A DNA stretch of 64,000 nucleotides from NCBI GenBank assembly GCA_000727475.1, contig KL647308.1, positions 496,001 to 560,000 on the forward strand, in the 5' to 3' direction. The number at the start of each line of letters is the position of its first letter. Positions within the stretch are counted from its first letter, which is position 1. The notes below the pieces were generated by a model, which saw nothing but the letters and a program-made list of their open reading frames with translations, was not told the DNA's origin and did no database searches. The translations under genes and the position numbers were made by a program. Shown here piece by piece: positions 36,001 to 47,099 of this stretch. This stretch comes from Sarcocystis neurona (Eukaryota > Apicomplexa > Conoidasida > Eucoccidiorida > Sarcocystidae).

Positions 36001-39000
36001 TTTTCTTGGGAACAGATGTTCTCCTTTTTAGGTAAAATGAAAGTGCAGGTAGGCGGATGTCGGTGCTACCTAGTAATTATGGCTTCAGCGTGTGCGTTTG
36101 TGTCCGTCTATTTGTAGCGAACGTGTTGTGAATAAGCCGGAGCATACCCCTGCCTTTGTCCGGAAGATATTATCGATCTCGTCAAATCTGAATGAATGTA
36201 CGCCTGCCGCGGAAAGTGTACGTGCGGGTGTCTGTATATAGGGTATACGTATTATACAGTACATACGTGAGGGCCTATTACAATGATATAGCAAAGAAGA
36301 CACACAGAAGCAGGCAGAAAGGTGAGGCGACTGCACGCCAATGCCCCGTAGCAGTGTTTCTGAAGCGCCTGTGTGCATGCGGCTGGTACCTGGCTGTTTG
36401 CAGCAAGAGGGCCTTTCGTGGGAAGATCTTGACTTTGGCAACAGCAGCAGCAGTAAAAAGGAAGAGACGCAGCAGCCGAGTGGGCAGTCAGCGAAACACT
36501 CGCGCAGAAAGCATGCAAAAGAGAGGTTTGCCGCGACGCTGGAAGAAGACGAGGAGGACGAGGACGACGAAGAAAGCGAAGACGAAGAAGAGGAATCTGG
36601 CACGACTGCATGCTCGCAGAAAGTTCGACAGGTAAAAGACCTGTCCTCTGTGGAAGGGGTAGAACGTTTGTCGCGAAAAGGGTGTATATCTGCAGCAGCG
36701 GGTTGCAGAGTCGATGGTAGCTGGTTTGCTTTAGCAGGAATATGCTAACTGAAGAGAATTAGCGTCTCGAAGTCCAGGCGCTCAGGGAGACACAAGCAAG
36801 TCGATCTGGAGGCGACTGCAAAGGGCATTGTACACACATCTATGTATGTGTGCTCACATATGAATGTCTGTGCACGAGGGTGTGTGTATGGATTTCAAGG
36901 ATGGACGCGCGAGTTTCTGTTGAAGACTGATGGGTGATATTTTCATCACATAAGTTGAGCTTGGCGTCTGCGGGGTTTGCACGGGTGGTGTGTGTGTCGA
37001 CTTATGTTTACTGACATAAAGGCGCGAATGTCTGCGTAACTCTGTGTCTGCACTCGTGGACGGCAGGTCGCGTGCTGTCGTTCGCCGAACAAAGAGACAC
37101 TTTGTGTTTTACTTCGGTTGCTCCGTCCTTTTTGAGTGGTAGATGAGAGAAAGCTTCTCTCTCGTTGTGCGTATATGTGTGTGTGTGCTTCGTTACAGCA
37201 GGCGTAGACTGTGACAGTAGCTCTGTCGGCGTTTCACGCTCCCCTTGTGGGATATTGCACAGGATTGTATGTGGGTGGAGCAGGGGTCGAGTGCGGTTGG
37301 GAGTGTGTGTGCGAGTTTGCGTTTAGGGAACTGTCCTTTTTATTGATGTCTGTTAAGAGAAGAATGTGCGGAAGGCTGCTTGTATACCCTCCGCAAAAGC
37401 GTTGGATTGAGCGTGCGCACATTTGCGCGTGTGCTTTTTTGTGTGCGTGTGCGTGGGTAAGTATCGATGTAAACGTGGATGTCGCGCCGCGTCGAAACGG
37501 CATGTGTGGACTCTTGAGCTGCTGTGTTGTGACGCCGCTGGGGTTGTCTACCGATTCTTCGATGTTGCAGAAAAAGGGCACAGGCATCTCACCGAGCGGA
37601 AAGACGAAAGTGTCACAAGGCGACGCAGCAACACACAACGAGAAAGGAGTCAGAACTGCTGCTGGTGCCAAGCTAGAGCAGCAGCCAACCTCCATCTATC
37701 TGCAGGAGCTGCTAGACGCGGCGGAGGAGAAAGATGTCTTCGAAAAGACAGAAGGAAGAAAACGAGCACGGGTGAGAGGTTGCCACTTGGAAGAGAACAC
37801 TCTGAGAACTCGTTGAAGTCATTCACATCAAGCGATCAAAAAAAAATATATCGATGGTGCGCTGCTGCTGATGCCGTTGTGTTGATGGTCTCTAGATGAT
37901 GACCTGACTGTCCTCTGGTTACAGTCTCGTTGCTCGCTAGTCCACTTACTAGTAGAGATACGCCGGTGCATATTCGTACGGTGTCATTCTTGTCGGCTCG
38001 CAGTCATAGCCTTTGCATTGTGGGCAGTTTCGCCTCGTAGAACGAAACACCAGCGTTGCACTGGCCGGCAACTCTGCCCGCTGTCTGGCCGTACGTCGTC
38101 TTTATGCCGTCTCGATACGTACAAAGACGCATGGATCTCTACCGGGCGGCACGCTGTGATCTTGGGATAGATATGAAGATGTGTCCGTACACAAATTAAC
38201 TTGTTCAGACATCTACATACACAGATACCTGGGAACGTCTGTCTTTGTCCATAATTCCCTCTAACAGTGTGTGCGAATATCAGTGCGCATGTATAAAGGT
38301 GGTCACGTGTCTGTGTACGTACATTTTCGAAGGCCCGCTTGTAGGGGGCAAGTGCTCACAACTCTTCCGCACGTTCGGGACTCCTTTTACATAGCAGTTG
38401 CGTGCGCCCCCGCGTTGCGGCAGCAGCGTTTATGTGGATGGCCTAACGCTGGTGGTAATGCTCCTGTGCGGTGTTCCTCTCTACGTCCGTACGCGGTTCG
38501 TCTGCGTCTTGAGTGACTGACCACATCTCTGCAGCGGTCCGCCGGTCAGAGAGCGCAAGCGGATGACGGCTTCTTCAGTCTGCTATGTTGTCTTCTACGT
38601 ATGGATTTTCTGGTGTTTCTCTATCTTCACCGGCACGAGTTAGATGGACGCAACGACCGCTTCAGCTTTTCCGTCACGGCCCGGTTCTGTGAAAGCGTTG
38701 TGGGTCCAGAAGTTCTGGAGGTGTGCTGTCACGCGTTCCGATACCAGACAACATTTCTGCTGCGACAGCGTCTGTACAGCGGCATTACCTGTATTCTCTT
38801 CTCCTTGCCGTTTCTTTGCTTAATAAGCCTTGTCCAGAATGGTCGAGAACACTGAGGAATCGAGAACCGCTTCAGTATACAGACCGTCGAGGTACAGCCA
38901 AATAATGATAATACTATCCCTATCGGTCAAGTGTAACAGAAATCAGCCACGTGTATTAATTTTTGTCCAACTAAGGGATGGAGTCCACTTAGAAAGGCAG

Positions 39001-41748
39001 ACGCGTTTTCTCGGATCGTCGCGTGGCTTCTGCATTCTGCCTCAATACCTCTTTTCTATACGTTGATCCATATACGGTTGTACAAGACAGGTGCGCCCGT
39101 CACTCGGAAAATAAAGTTCGGTGGTTCAGCTTTTTTGCCTGCTCACGTGGGATGCGTCGTCCGTACTGTAGAGGAGTACCCGTCTTTGTGCCGCATTTTA
39201 CCCGTAATTCTCTCAAAAGTGTTACGTCAAACTGAAGTTGTCTTCCGTCTCTCCGACATCCTTCTGTAATTGTGGACGAAGGGGGCGTTTCCTGCTGAAT
39301 TTCTCTTCGTCTGCCGCGTACGTGTTTGCGCACAAAGACTCGTGTTTTCTGTAAAGCTGCGTAGCTGCTAAAGCCATTTGTGTGTGCGCGGGAGAAGTTT
39401 GTCGCACCAAAGACGTGCTTTTTTGCGAGAAGTATGTATGTCCGTGTGTTGTTTGAGCAACTACGTAGATCTAGTTCACATTCGTTTACGTTGTCGCCAA
39501 TGATGTGCGCGTAGCGCCGTACAGCTGCTAAGCCACTGTCTCTCGCGCAGGACCCGGCGGGAGACACGCCTGTGGACCTCCTGTCCCCGGCTGCCGCTGA
39601 GCGGGTGCTGGTCAGTACGGGCACGAACAAGCGCAGGCGACAGGGAACTCTGTATCTAGATGGCAGCGCTGCTATTGGTGAAGGAGCCACACGGCGCCAA
39701 GAAACGCCCGTAGCAAAGGAGGAGGTCTACTGGAACGAGGAAGGCCGCTTGGTTGTGGTCGACGGTGAGGACGGCCACAAGAAAGGGACAGGAAAACGTA
39801 AGCCACAGACTTCGTCCACGATCACGCAGCACTGTACCTGATCGGATGACTCACTCTGGAAGTGCACGTAAACTCAATACTCTGTCACGGCTCAGCACTC
39901 CGAAGCACACCAAAAGAAAGGGCGGCTTGTCCGAACTGTTCAGCGGACACCCAAGTCACTTGCTGCAGAAACACAAGTAATCTTATCGAGGGGTGTCGAG
40001 GCTTTCATGAGCATGGTTTGCACATCCGTGCGGACACGCACACATCTGACTATACGTATATATATATGCATATGTACATGAATGCGTGTATAAAGAGATG
40101 TGGTACACATACGTAGGTGTAAACAGTGGGGACGGAGGGATTCGTATGCGGTCTGCTGGAAATTTTATCTTTGTTTCGTGTTGGTGAGGGGACATTATTT
40201 GCCAGAGCAACACAAGATGACGTCAGTGAAATTACCAGCTCATGAACACCCTACGTGCCGTCCCATGTCGCGTGACTGTCCGCTTACGGATTGTGTGTGT
40301 ACGCTGCGTTTAAAAATGGGGTTGTCACGTGGTGCTCGTCTTTTAACTCGGCTCACGTATCTGGCTTATGGTGGGCTTCGGCTGCTCTCATGTGAAAGCT
40401 GTATATATCTTGAGTTGTGCAAGCATGTGCGACGGTTTGTTCAGGTCTTTCCAGTGGCGCTACGGCGGAACCAGACGCAAAAGAGCAAACAGTTACTCAC
40501 CCGCGGCAGTTGGCTCGTCAAAGGCCGGTACGCGGGTTTTTTTCTCACACCTGTTCTCTACACCTTTTTATGTACACTCGGCTACACATTTGGAGCGTTA
40601 GTACCATGTACTGTGTTTCAAAATTGTTTTAACGGTCACGCCTTTTAGACTGCTGCAAGGCGGAAGAAGATCCGCACCGCTACAGCGAGTCCGCATACCA
40701 CCCGCTATAAACGAGTGTGTCCGCGTGTGGATACATACTTCCTAAACTGGCAGATGACGTCGACTGAACTTGAGTGTACGAACAGCGTCTATGCCGTGCT
40801 GTTTCTGCTTTGCATCCTGATACAAAGGAATCGGACCACTCTGCACGTGCTCACACGGTAGTGTCTCACTCGAGCAGGCACAGGAGGGGCTCGTCGAGAA
40901 GTAGAACGCGGGCGGTGGCACCTTGGAACCTGTAGCGTACCACACCTTATGTGCGACACGCACGTACATGCAGACAGGTTCTGCGTACGCAGGTATACAC
41001 CGATATGCCTTCAATTCTGTCACAGTGCGCGCACTCGACTGAGGCACGGAAATGCACTGTAGTCAGCGGATGGCGTTCTTGTACATAAACTCTGATGGCA
41101 CAGCTGTGATGTGCAGAAGCACGTCCTCCCACGTCGTAGTGTGTTCGTCTCGAAAAATCAACACGTGCACGTGCGAGTGTGTACTGCCGTTCCTCTTTTT
41201 AAGGGATCACAGGGGGTCCGTGTGCCTTTTCAAACAGGCATAGACGTGTTTCTTCGTTTTGTCTCCTTTTGTGCCCATCCATTTTTCATCGTAGGGGGAG
41301 AGGGCAAGAGAGAACAAGAGGCCGACGCTAAGTTGCTTAGCAGCGCGCCGTGCAGCAGCGAAAGCTGCAAGGCAGCAGAAGAGAGGCGGTCACTTCGTAC
41401 AGCAGGGAGGCGAAGCGTTTAAGTCGAAGAAGGCTAGAGGAGATGTCATGAAAAACAAAAAAATCGAGCCCTATGCGTACATTCGGCTGAATCCGGCAAT
41501 GATACGAGAAAAGTACCGGCCCAAAGCGCTGAAGGTGAGGCAGCGCCGCAGCGGTCGTGCGCATGTCGCATGCTGCGCGATTCCTCTGCAGGGGGACATG
41601 GTGGTGAATTTACTTGTGCGCATTTGCGTGAATGTGAGCGTACGTTTAGACAGTAAGATTGATGCGTTTGTGCAGGCTCCCGTATCAATCAATATGTTTG
41701 TATGCATGTGTACATGTGTGTATATGTGTGTATGCGTATGTACACTTG

Positions 41749-41783
<35 letters not shown>

Positions 41784-42570
41784 TGTGTCTCTGTTTGTGT
41801 CTGTGTCTGCGTCTGTGTCTGTGTGATGTCCTGGTATTCACGTGTAAGGTATGTACACGTCCGCGGATTCGACGTGTATATCTTCATAGTGTAAGTGCCG
41901 CTGTGTGTCTCCTTGCATTGTGCGTGTGTGTGGTGGTTGCTTCCTGGGATGCTGTCGTATCTGTTCGTGACAGTCGTTCTGACCAGTTTAGCTTCCGTCG
42001 CGTGCGCCTCTTTACCGCGATTATTCATTCACACCCGACGTAAGCGTCGTCTTCGTAAACGCAGTTTCTTCTTCATACAGACAAGCACGTTTGTGCCCAT
42101 CTGCAGATGTTGGAGCACACGCTGCGTGCTCCATTCGTGGGGTCTGGTTCCGCCCGCGGAGGCTTTGATTGTAGGTTGATTTCAAGTGGCTGCCGCACCT
42201 AGTTTCGCAAATACTCACGCGTGTGTATAGAGTAACGCGCGGAAATCGTCTAATTTTTGAACTCTGTCGAGTCTTACATTTATACAAGTATGTACGTTTT
42301 TGAACGTAAAGGCTTCTGAGTGCGCGTGCGCGCACAACGCTGCACGACCACGTATATTCACTGCAGGCTTCACGACCTTTCAGGAGATTGTGTTTCCATT
42401 TCTGTTGTGTCCTCATACTGTGCTTCGTCTACGTCTTTCCTACTTTTATGTGTGTGTAGTCTCTTTCCACGGTCTTCATCAAGCCGACAAAACGCGCAAG
42501 CATTTCATCGACCAGTCGAGGGGTGCAAAAAAGGCCACAAAACCGGAGCAGACGGAGCAAGAAAAAGTGA
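21054..42570 (+). CDS. RRP12: RRP12-like ribosome biogenesis protein, 16 exons
   Basis: Nucleolar HEAT-repeat factor needed for pre-rRNA processing and 40S subunit export. Modelled exons: 21054-25415, 25959-26217, 26521-26661, 27008-27715, 28932-29099, 30339-30452, 31649-31755, 32703-32790, 33731-33777, 34972-35085, 36404-36631, 37571-37771, 39551-39797, 40445-40527, 41295-41534 and 42484-42570. They sum to 7194 nt (2397 residues plus TGA). All joins are GT-AG and phase-consistent. Diagnostic blocks are: near residue 1146, NSWLLPVLPTCLKRDRLGLF, then YFFPLAQQL and VWGLLPGFCCQPLDLP (the RRP12/NUC173 signature); later LPVLVPEILLCLKTPNRVVR, SLALSRLVFSFS, MKIRRLLEKLIKKL, FPQKHLALLRHLQRRMRK, an Asp/Glu tract, EAFKSKKARGDV and IEPYAYIRLNP; finally a basic end in Lys-Lys-Lys. 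Yeast and human RRP12 are about 1230-1300 residues; the excess here is Ala/Ser/Gln low complexity, mostly in exon 1. The starts of exons 3 and 14 are the least certain. An in-frame TAG at 21042 favours this start. Confidence 0.88.
25600..25865. repeat. TA/GT compound microsatellite in RRP12 intron 1
   Basis: About 265 bases of alternating TA, GT and CA dinucleotides with several pure TA runs, including ones near 25653-25669, 25724-25737, 25770-25778 and 25843-25855. They are separated by ATGCAT-like and GTAGTAG words. The stretch ends about 95 bases before the exon 2 acceptor. Confidence 0.85.
29205..29226. repeat. Pure AT microsatellite in RRP12 intron 5
   Basis: Eleven uninterrupted AT units shortly after the exon 5 donor at 29100. 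Confidence 0.9.
32143..32236. repeat. Minisatellite, four 23-24-bp units, in RRP12 intron 7
   Basis: Four imperfect tandem units begin at 32143, 32166, 32189 and about 32213. Each has the pattern GACG-C/T-TTCTG, then a CC-rich middle, ending TCGTG or TTGTAG. Unit divergence rises towards the 3' end. Confidence 0.75.
33040..33092. repeat. Perfect 19-bp inverted repeat with 15-nt loop in RRP12 intron 8
   Basis: The arms are 33040-33058 and 33074-33092, perfectly complementary over 19 bp, separated by a 15-nt loop at 33059-33073. The right arm is followed at 33089-33112 by a near-exact direct copy of the left arm's distal part plus the loop (GCCTGCAACAG then ACATGAGTCC). The element therefore combines inverted and direct duplication. 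On the transcribed strand it would form a strong hairpin. Confidence 0.85.
35741..35858. repeat. Imperfect 59-bp direct duplication in RRP12 intron 10
   Basis: Two copies start at 35741 and 35800. Both begin GAAGTG-A/G-AAGGGC and both contain GATCCGGTAGATG near their ends. The copies differ at several positions in the middle. Confidence 0.7.
41751..41826. repeat. GT microsatellite grading into GTCT repeats, RRP12 last intron
   Basis: Sixteen uninterrupted GT units (41751-41782) pass into degenerate CTGTGT/CTGTGTCT repeats to about 41826. They lie between the exon 15 donor (41535) and the final acceptor (42483). Confidence 0.9.
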
Positions 42571-42579
42571 ACTTCCCTA

Positions 42580-44585
42580 TCGCGCTTTTGAACAGGAAGT
42601 CACGGACGAAGCGCAAACGAGAGCGTGTTTCACCCACCCTTCGCGGTGTCTACGTGCACGTTTGTGTGGATCTCAGTGTGTGTATATGTACACTTGTTTG
42701 TGCGCATGTGCGTACCGTATATATGTCTACGAGAGTTTAGATTGGCAGTGCGCTGTGTGTTGTCGGAGAGGACAGCCTCCCGTTTCCGTTGCACAGTGTC
42801 ACTTAGTTGAATATCGCTTAGCACGCGCCGGACGTAGAGAGATCTACTTTTGCCGGCCTGCGCGACCTGTCGCCGCTGATTGAACGTTAATACGTCATAC
42901 TTAAATTTGCTTCTGCGTTCTGCAGCGGTGGTCGCCTTCGATTCTTTTGACGGAAAGCGTCACTGTGCACGTTGTTGACGTGTGGGTCCAGAAAACGAAG
43001 AAGATTTTCACGGGACACCACAGCTCGCGTTACTACTTCAGATCGGGCCGGCGCTGCGTTGCGCGTCGTACTTGAAAATTAGTGGTTGCATTAGATATGG
43101 TCTGTACCGTGAAGCTCTACATGCTGTCACGTACTGCAAGGTATCATTGCTATTGGCAAGTGAACATTTTTGCCTACTTGCCTGAGGAGCACAAACGATT
43201 TGAAAGCATATTTCCGGGTTTCGTGAAGCCGCGGTGGATCATTCCTCAGGGGTGCAGGCTGAAAGTCAGCCTTCTGTAGAACCGTGCAAACGGGTTTGTT
43301 CCCCTACGCTGATCATTCTGCGGTGCTCTTGTAACGGTGTGACCGCATAACTAAGGAAGAGAGAGGTCACTTCGTCGCGGCCTAAATAGGCTGCGCGAAC
43401 AGCGCGCAAGGAGAGTCTTCTTCACGACGTCGCAACTACAAGCGTGCATTGAAACGCGAGTGATTACTCTGCAAAAGTGCAACAAAAGTAAGAATCGGTG
43501 TCAGACGCTGCAGCCGTACATGCACAAAACACATTTAATCAAAAGGTATGTACACAGTAGCAGCGGTGGTAAAGGAAGCACGTCTCATGTGCAGAGTGAT
43601 TCAGTAGCTTTCTCCCACACAAAAAGTGGCAAAGACACGCAGACAACAAGCACAGTTGCCGCTAGGCTCCACACATAGTGAGCTTTTCTCGCTGTTTTGT
43701 GAAGTCCGTCGTGATAAAGCTGCTACGTCTGCGCTGCAGCGTCTGACGTAGATTCCGTCTTGTGTTACACTGCTGCACAATGATCCCGCACTCTGTTTGT
43801 AGCACGTTGGCGCCGCTTTTGGACTTGTGGTGCCATCAAAATCTGCGGCCACCTCGTGACCGCGTGAAGGTGCCCCTCATCGTTTGCGCCTCCGGAGAAT
43901 CCTTATTTCGCCACGAATGTCCACAAGCAAGGGCATTTAGTTGCCTTCTTGTTCGACTCTGGGATGCGTACTTGGACGCTGAGCCTTTTTTTGCTGCCAC
44001 TTCGGTATCCAGCTGCATTATCACCCTGCTCAACGGCTGCTGTTGTGTGCGTAGGCATGACGTCTTCGGCAGAATTTGTCCGTCGCTTGAGGGCGTAGTT
44101 CGACTTTCCTTTGTTCGCTATCAGGGGTGGTGCCGGTTTCTGTTTACGCCCATTAAACTGCTGAGCACTGTGTCGTTTGTCTGGATAGTGGCATTGGTAC
44201 CCCTTCGCTGTTGACATTGCCATCCGCAGCCCTTCTGCCGTTAAAGACTTTAACGATTGTAGCAGCTTTATTAAAATGGAGCTGTGATGGCGAACCGGCA
44301 GGCGCCCCCATTTTTGTGCAGGCAAGTAGCGACTCGGGCAACGTCCTGGCTCGCTACCTTCAGTGCTCCAGGAAACTGCGCACACGCGTTGCTTATTCCT
44401 CCGAACTGACTATACGCGACGGTGGACTTAATTAGACATGCTTGCGGATTCAAGACGTGTATTCATCCTGCACGTCTTGATGTGCGTGTGCGTATCAAGA
44501 CGTGTGTGTGGAGATCGTTACATTACAGGTCGTTTAAGTAATTGTAGAGGCCCCTCGTTCCGCGTGCCACGCTTTCCGGGAACCC
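42580..44585. other. No supported gene downstream of RRP12
   Basis: The RRP12 3' UTR should begin here. At 43762-44214 the plus strand is open for about 150 codons with a hydrophobic, Leu/Val/Cys-rich product. On the minus strand 44385-43903 is open for 160 codons with a hydrophilic, Lys/Ser/Gln-rich product (for example KQKPAPPLIANKGKSNYAL). Because the two are complementary, at most one is real. The minus one looks slightly more protein-like, but no start, splice chain or family supports it. Confidence 0.25.
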
Positions 44586-44586
44586 T

Positions 44587-44770
44587 GTTGGAGCGACGGG
44601 GGACGTTGTCTGTTCGCAGTTCTTCGTGTCAATTGAGAAGCCGTTGTTGGAGCAACGGAGGGACGTTGCCTGTTCTCAGTTCTTCGTGTCAATTGAGAAG
44701 CCGTTGTTGGAGCAACGGAGGGACGTTGCCTGTTATCAGTTCTTCTTTTCAATTGAGAAGCCATTGTTGT
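44587..44770. repeat. Three tandem copies of a 60-bp unit
   Basis: The period is exactly 60 bp. Copies start near 44587, 44647 and 44707 and share TTGGAGC-A/G-ACGG, GGACGTTG-C/T-CTGTT, CAGTTCTTC and CAATTGAGAAGCC. The last two copies are nearly identical. Since 60 is a multiple of three, frames on both strands stay open through the array. The plus-strand reading gives repeated SIEKPLLEQRRDVAC, the minus-strand reading repeated SQLTRRTENRQRPSVAPT. Coding status is unresolved. Confidence 0.85.
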
Positions 44771-45443
44771 TGTCGGGTTTATCAATCGAGTGCGTATACG
44801 GCGGGTTGGAACTTCTTCGGGGAATGCTCCCTCCAGTAGTGCATGGACTCGACGCTATCCTTGAGGAGCGTCGGCATCTCTCTCTTTCGTTAAAATTACT
44901 CCAGGAGCCGAAGGCTCTGCTGACGCTTCTCCGCCTCCTCAGGTTGTTTCCAACCTAAGGCGTCAAAATCTGCGGTCACTGCATAAAATCTGCTGTGCGC
45001 TGGCTTTTGACAGACAGTTTTTCGAAAGTGTGGCCGGTGCTGTTGCTGCTACCGCCGCATAGCCCTCTACTTCGATGAATAGAAGGTGCGTGGGCGGTGC
45101 CGCTGCTGCCACTTCCCCACACCCCTATACTTCGACGAAAACAAGGGAGTGAGGGAAAAAGAAGCTGCAGGTGTTTGCGCCTGGAGTCACTTCAACACCG
45201 AGTTGCAGACCAGCATCTTTCGAGGTCAGCTGCTGCAATTACATTGTGTATCGGAAGAACTACTGTATCAAGGCGCGAAGCAGAACGCTTCGTGACAAGT
45301 AAAAAAGTGTAACGAAGTACTGAAGACACGTGGTACCAGCGTCAGCCCTCCTGCGTGGCGTCACCCCACTACTTATATCCTTACGACCCCCTGTACGGTT
45401 GACGAGCCTCTTATTCACCCGGAGTAAGGAAAGGTGGTAATCT

Positions 45444-45697
45444 CCTACCCATGAGAACTCTGCACACAACCTTGTTAAGCGATGCTTAGGTGTTTGGTCT
45501 TACCTTCAGAGTCCAGTCCTGCGAGCACTATGACGCTTAAGCCGTTTCTCTGTTAATAAGCATAAAGTAACCTACTGCCCATGCGAACTCCGCACACTAC
45601 CTGTTTTCGCGATATTAATGTATTCGCTCTTACCTTCAGGATCCACTCCTGCGAACACTCCGACGCTTAAGGCGTTTCTCTGTTACTGAGCATAAAG
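45444..45697. repeat. Imperfect direct duplication, period 130 bp
   Basis: Two copies of about 120-125 bp, offset by 130, share CCCATG-A/C-GAACTC, GCACAC, a CTTACCTTCAG block, CACTCCTGCGA-type sequence, GACGCTTAAG, GTTTCTCTGTTA and finally GCATAAAG at 45560 and 45690. No open frame spans both. I did not recognise it as a known RNA or mobile element. Confidence 0.75.
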
Positions 45698-46168
45698 CCT
45701 TTGATCTGCAGCTATGCAAAAGCGTGAACTAACACAGACAATAAAAGATATTTTCAGCTATGACAGAGGCACACATTTACGCACACGGGGTGAAAGATTT
45801 GTGGGCTCGCGGCACATATTACCTTCAAGCACCGGCAATGCTCTAGAATTCTCTGCTCGTGTTATTCTGTCGCGCGTGTCCTACTTCACAACTACAAATG
45901 TACTGGCTCGGTGTTATACCCTTCCTTGAGTGTCAATGCATAGAAGCGGGTCAAGTGAGAATGTACGTGGTACTTGTCTCTACTCATAGTTAATTGCGAC
46001 CATGATGCACGTGCTTTGGGCTGCCCAAAATTACGCTAGTTTTACTGATATATCTTTCGCCGTCACGATGCCTCGCACCCTGCTGTACCAGCGTAGAAAG
46101 CAGAAGGTTGTCGAAATTAACAGCAGCAGCTAACGTTGAAAAGTAATGAAGACGGGGAATTGAAAGAC

Positions 46169-47090
46169 TTACACGCTGACTCTTTGGTAGGTGAACACGT
46201 AGTTTTGACCAACACGACGCAAGCTGTCACGGTCGTCATAAGTGTACAGGCATTTCTGCTCACAAAGAGCATGTTTTGACAAGGCCTGCTCAACATCTGC
46301 AATACAGAAGTTCACGGTTGACAATCAACGAATGTGGTGTGGCCGTATTCAGAGATCAAGCATGTAAGCACGAGGACGACTATACCGGAGCCGAGCTACT
46401 TCAATTGAGTGTGTAAAACACTGTAGGCGAAATCGTATGTCCATTCAACCTGTACGCACTCACACACCTACGAGACATAGAGAACCGACGCTGTGCGAAG
46501 TAGGGGCCGCGTTATACGTTCTCGGCTGAACCTAACGGAGGTTTCAAATCATAAATGTGATAAGACACCCACTACGATAGATATGACTATTTCCCCCCCC
46601 CTTTGCTACGTATTTGCTGGATGCCACCGGGTGTACACAGGGACTGATTTTCCGGTTTTTGGAAAGCAGAATGAGTTTCATATTTCTGAAGCGTCGTAGC
46701 AGGCAGTGCTGCGGGCTCTTCACTGTTGCCTTGAGTCAGACCGGCAGATGATGATGGTGTACCTCGTTTTGGAGGCGTCGTAGCAGGCAGTGCTGCGGGC
46801 TCTTCACTGTTGCCTTGAGTCAGACCGGCAGATGATGATAGTGTACCTCGTTTTGGAGTGGGCACATAGTCGAGAAGAGGGCGTAGTGTACGTGATTCTA
46901 GATGTGCTCAAGCATATGTGACGAATTTGAGCTGCCACATCGTGAACTGCTTTCAGTTCTCAATGGGTGGTACAGATGCGCCGCTTCGTGTCAGCCGTGG
47001 GCGCTGTTTCCTGCACGGGTACAAAGTCGACTGACAGCACACAAACCACGCGGCTGCCGTACTTTACCGCTTAGAGGTAGGTGAATTTTC
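46169..47090 (-). CDS. Candidate multi-exon gene encoding a 28-residue duplication, unknown function
   Basis: The last modelled exon is 46296-46169, opening after TTGCAG and reading VEQALSKHALCEQKCLYTYD to a TAA stop. It enters in phase 1. The preceding exon, about 46880-46610, holds two exact in-frame copies of an 84-bp unit (PKRGT-L/P-SSSAGLTQGNSEEP and the rest of the 28-residue repeat). It has phase-1 donor options near 46624 or 46608, so the two join cleanly. A further upstream segment near 47035-46965 reads VPVQETAPTADTKRRIC after a GTCAG acceptor. No start or family was recognised. The in-phase duplication together with the matching splice phase is the main support. Confidence 0.35.
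46691..46858 (-). repeat. Two tandem 84-bp units (28 codons)
   Basis: Copies begin at 46691 and 46775 on the plus strand, each starting GCGTCGTAGCAGGCAG and ending with TACCTCGTTTTGGAG, with a single clear difference near position 70 of the unit. The length preserves the minus-strand reading frame of the candidate gene in which it lies. Confidence 0.85.
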
Positions 47091-47099
47091 GCTAGGCGA

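Larger units (their letters stand above)
25416..42483 (+). other. RRP12: Introns of RRP12: long, GT-rich and microsatellite-rich
   Basis: The fifteen introns occupy about 14.3 kb, roughly twice the coding length, and are all downstream of the 4.36-kb first exon. On the coding strand they are dominated by TG/GT, TATATA and CGTGT-type words, with CA/AC less common. They also contain purine runs (32335-32371, 33476-33487, 34460-34482), an inverted repeat (33040-33092), a minisatellite (32143-32236) and a 59-bp duplication (35741-35858). Open segments inside them on the minus strand, up to 288 codons, are low-complexity shadows. I saw no nested gene or snoRNA-like C/D or H/ACA box set, although a motif search would be needed to exclude snoRNAs. 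Confidence 0.6.
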
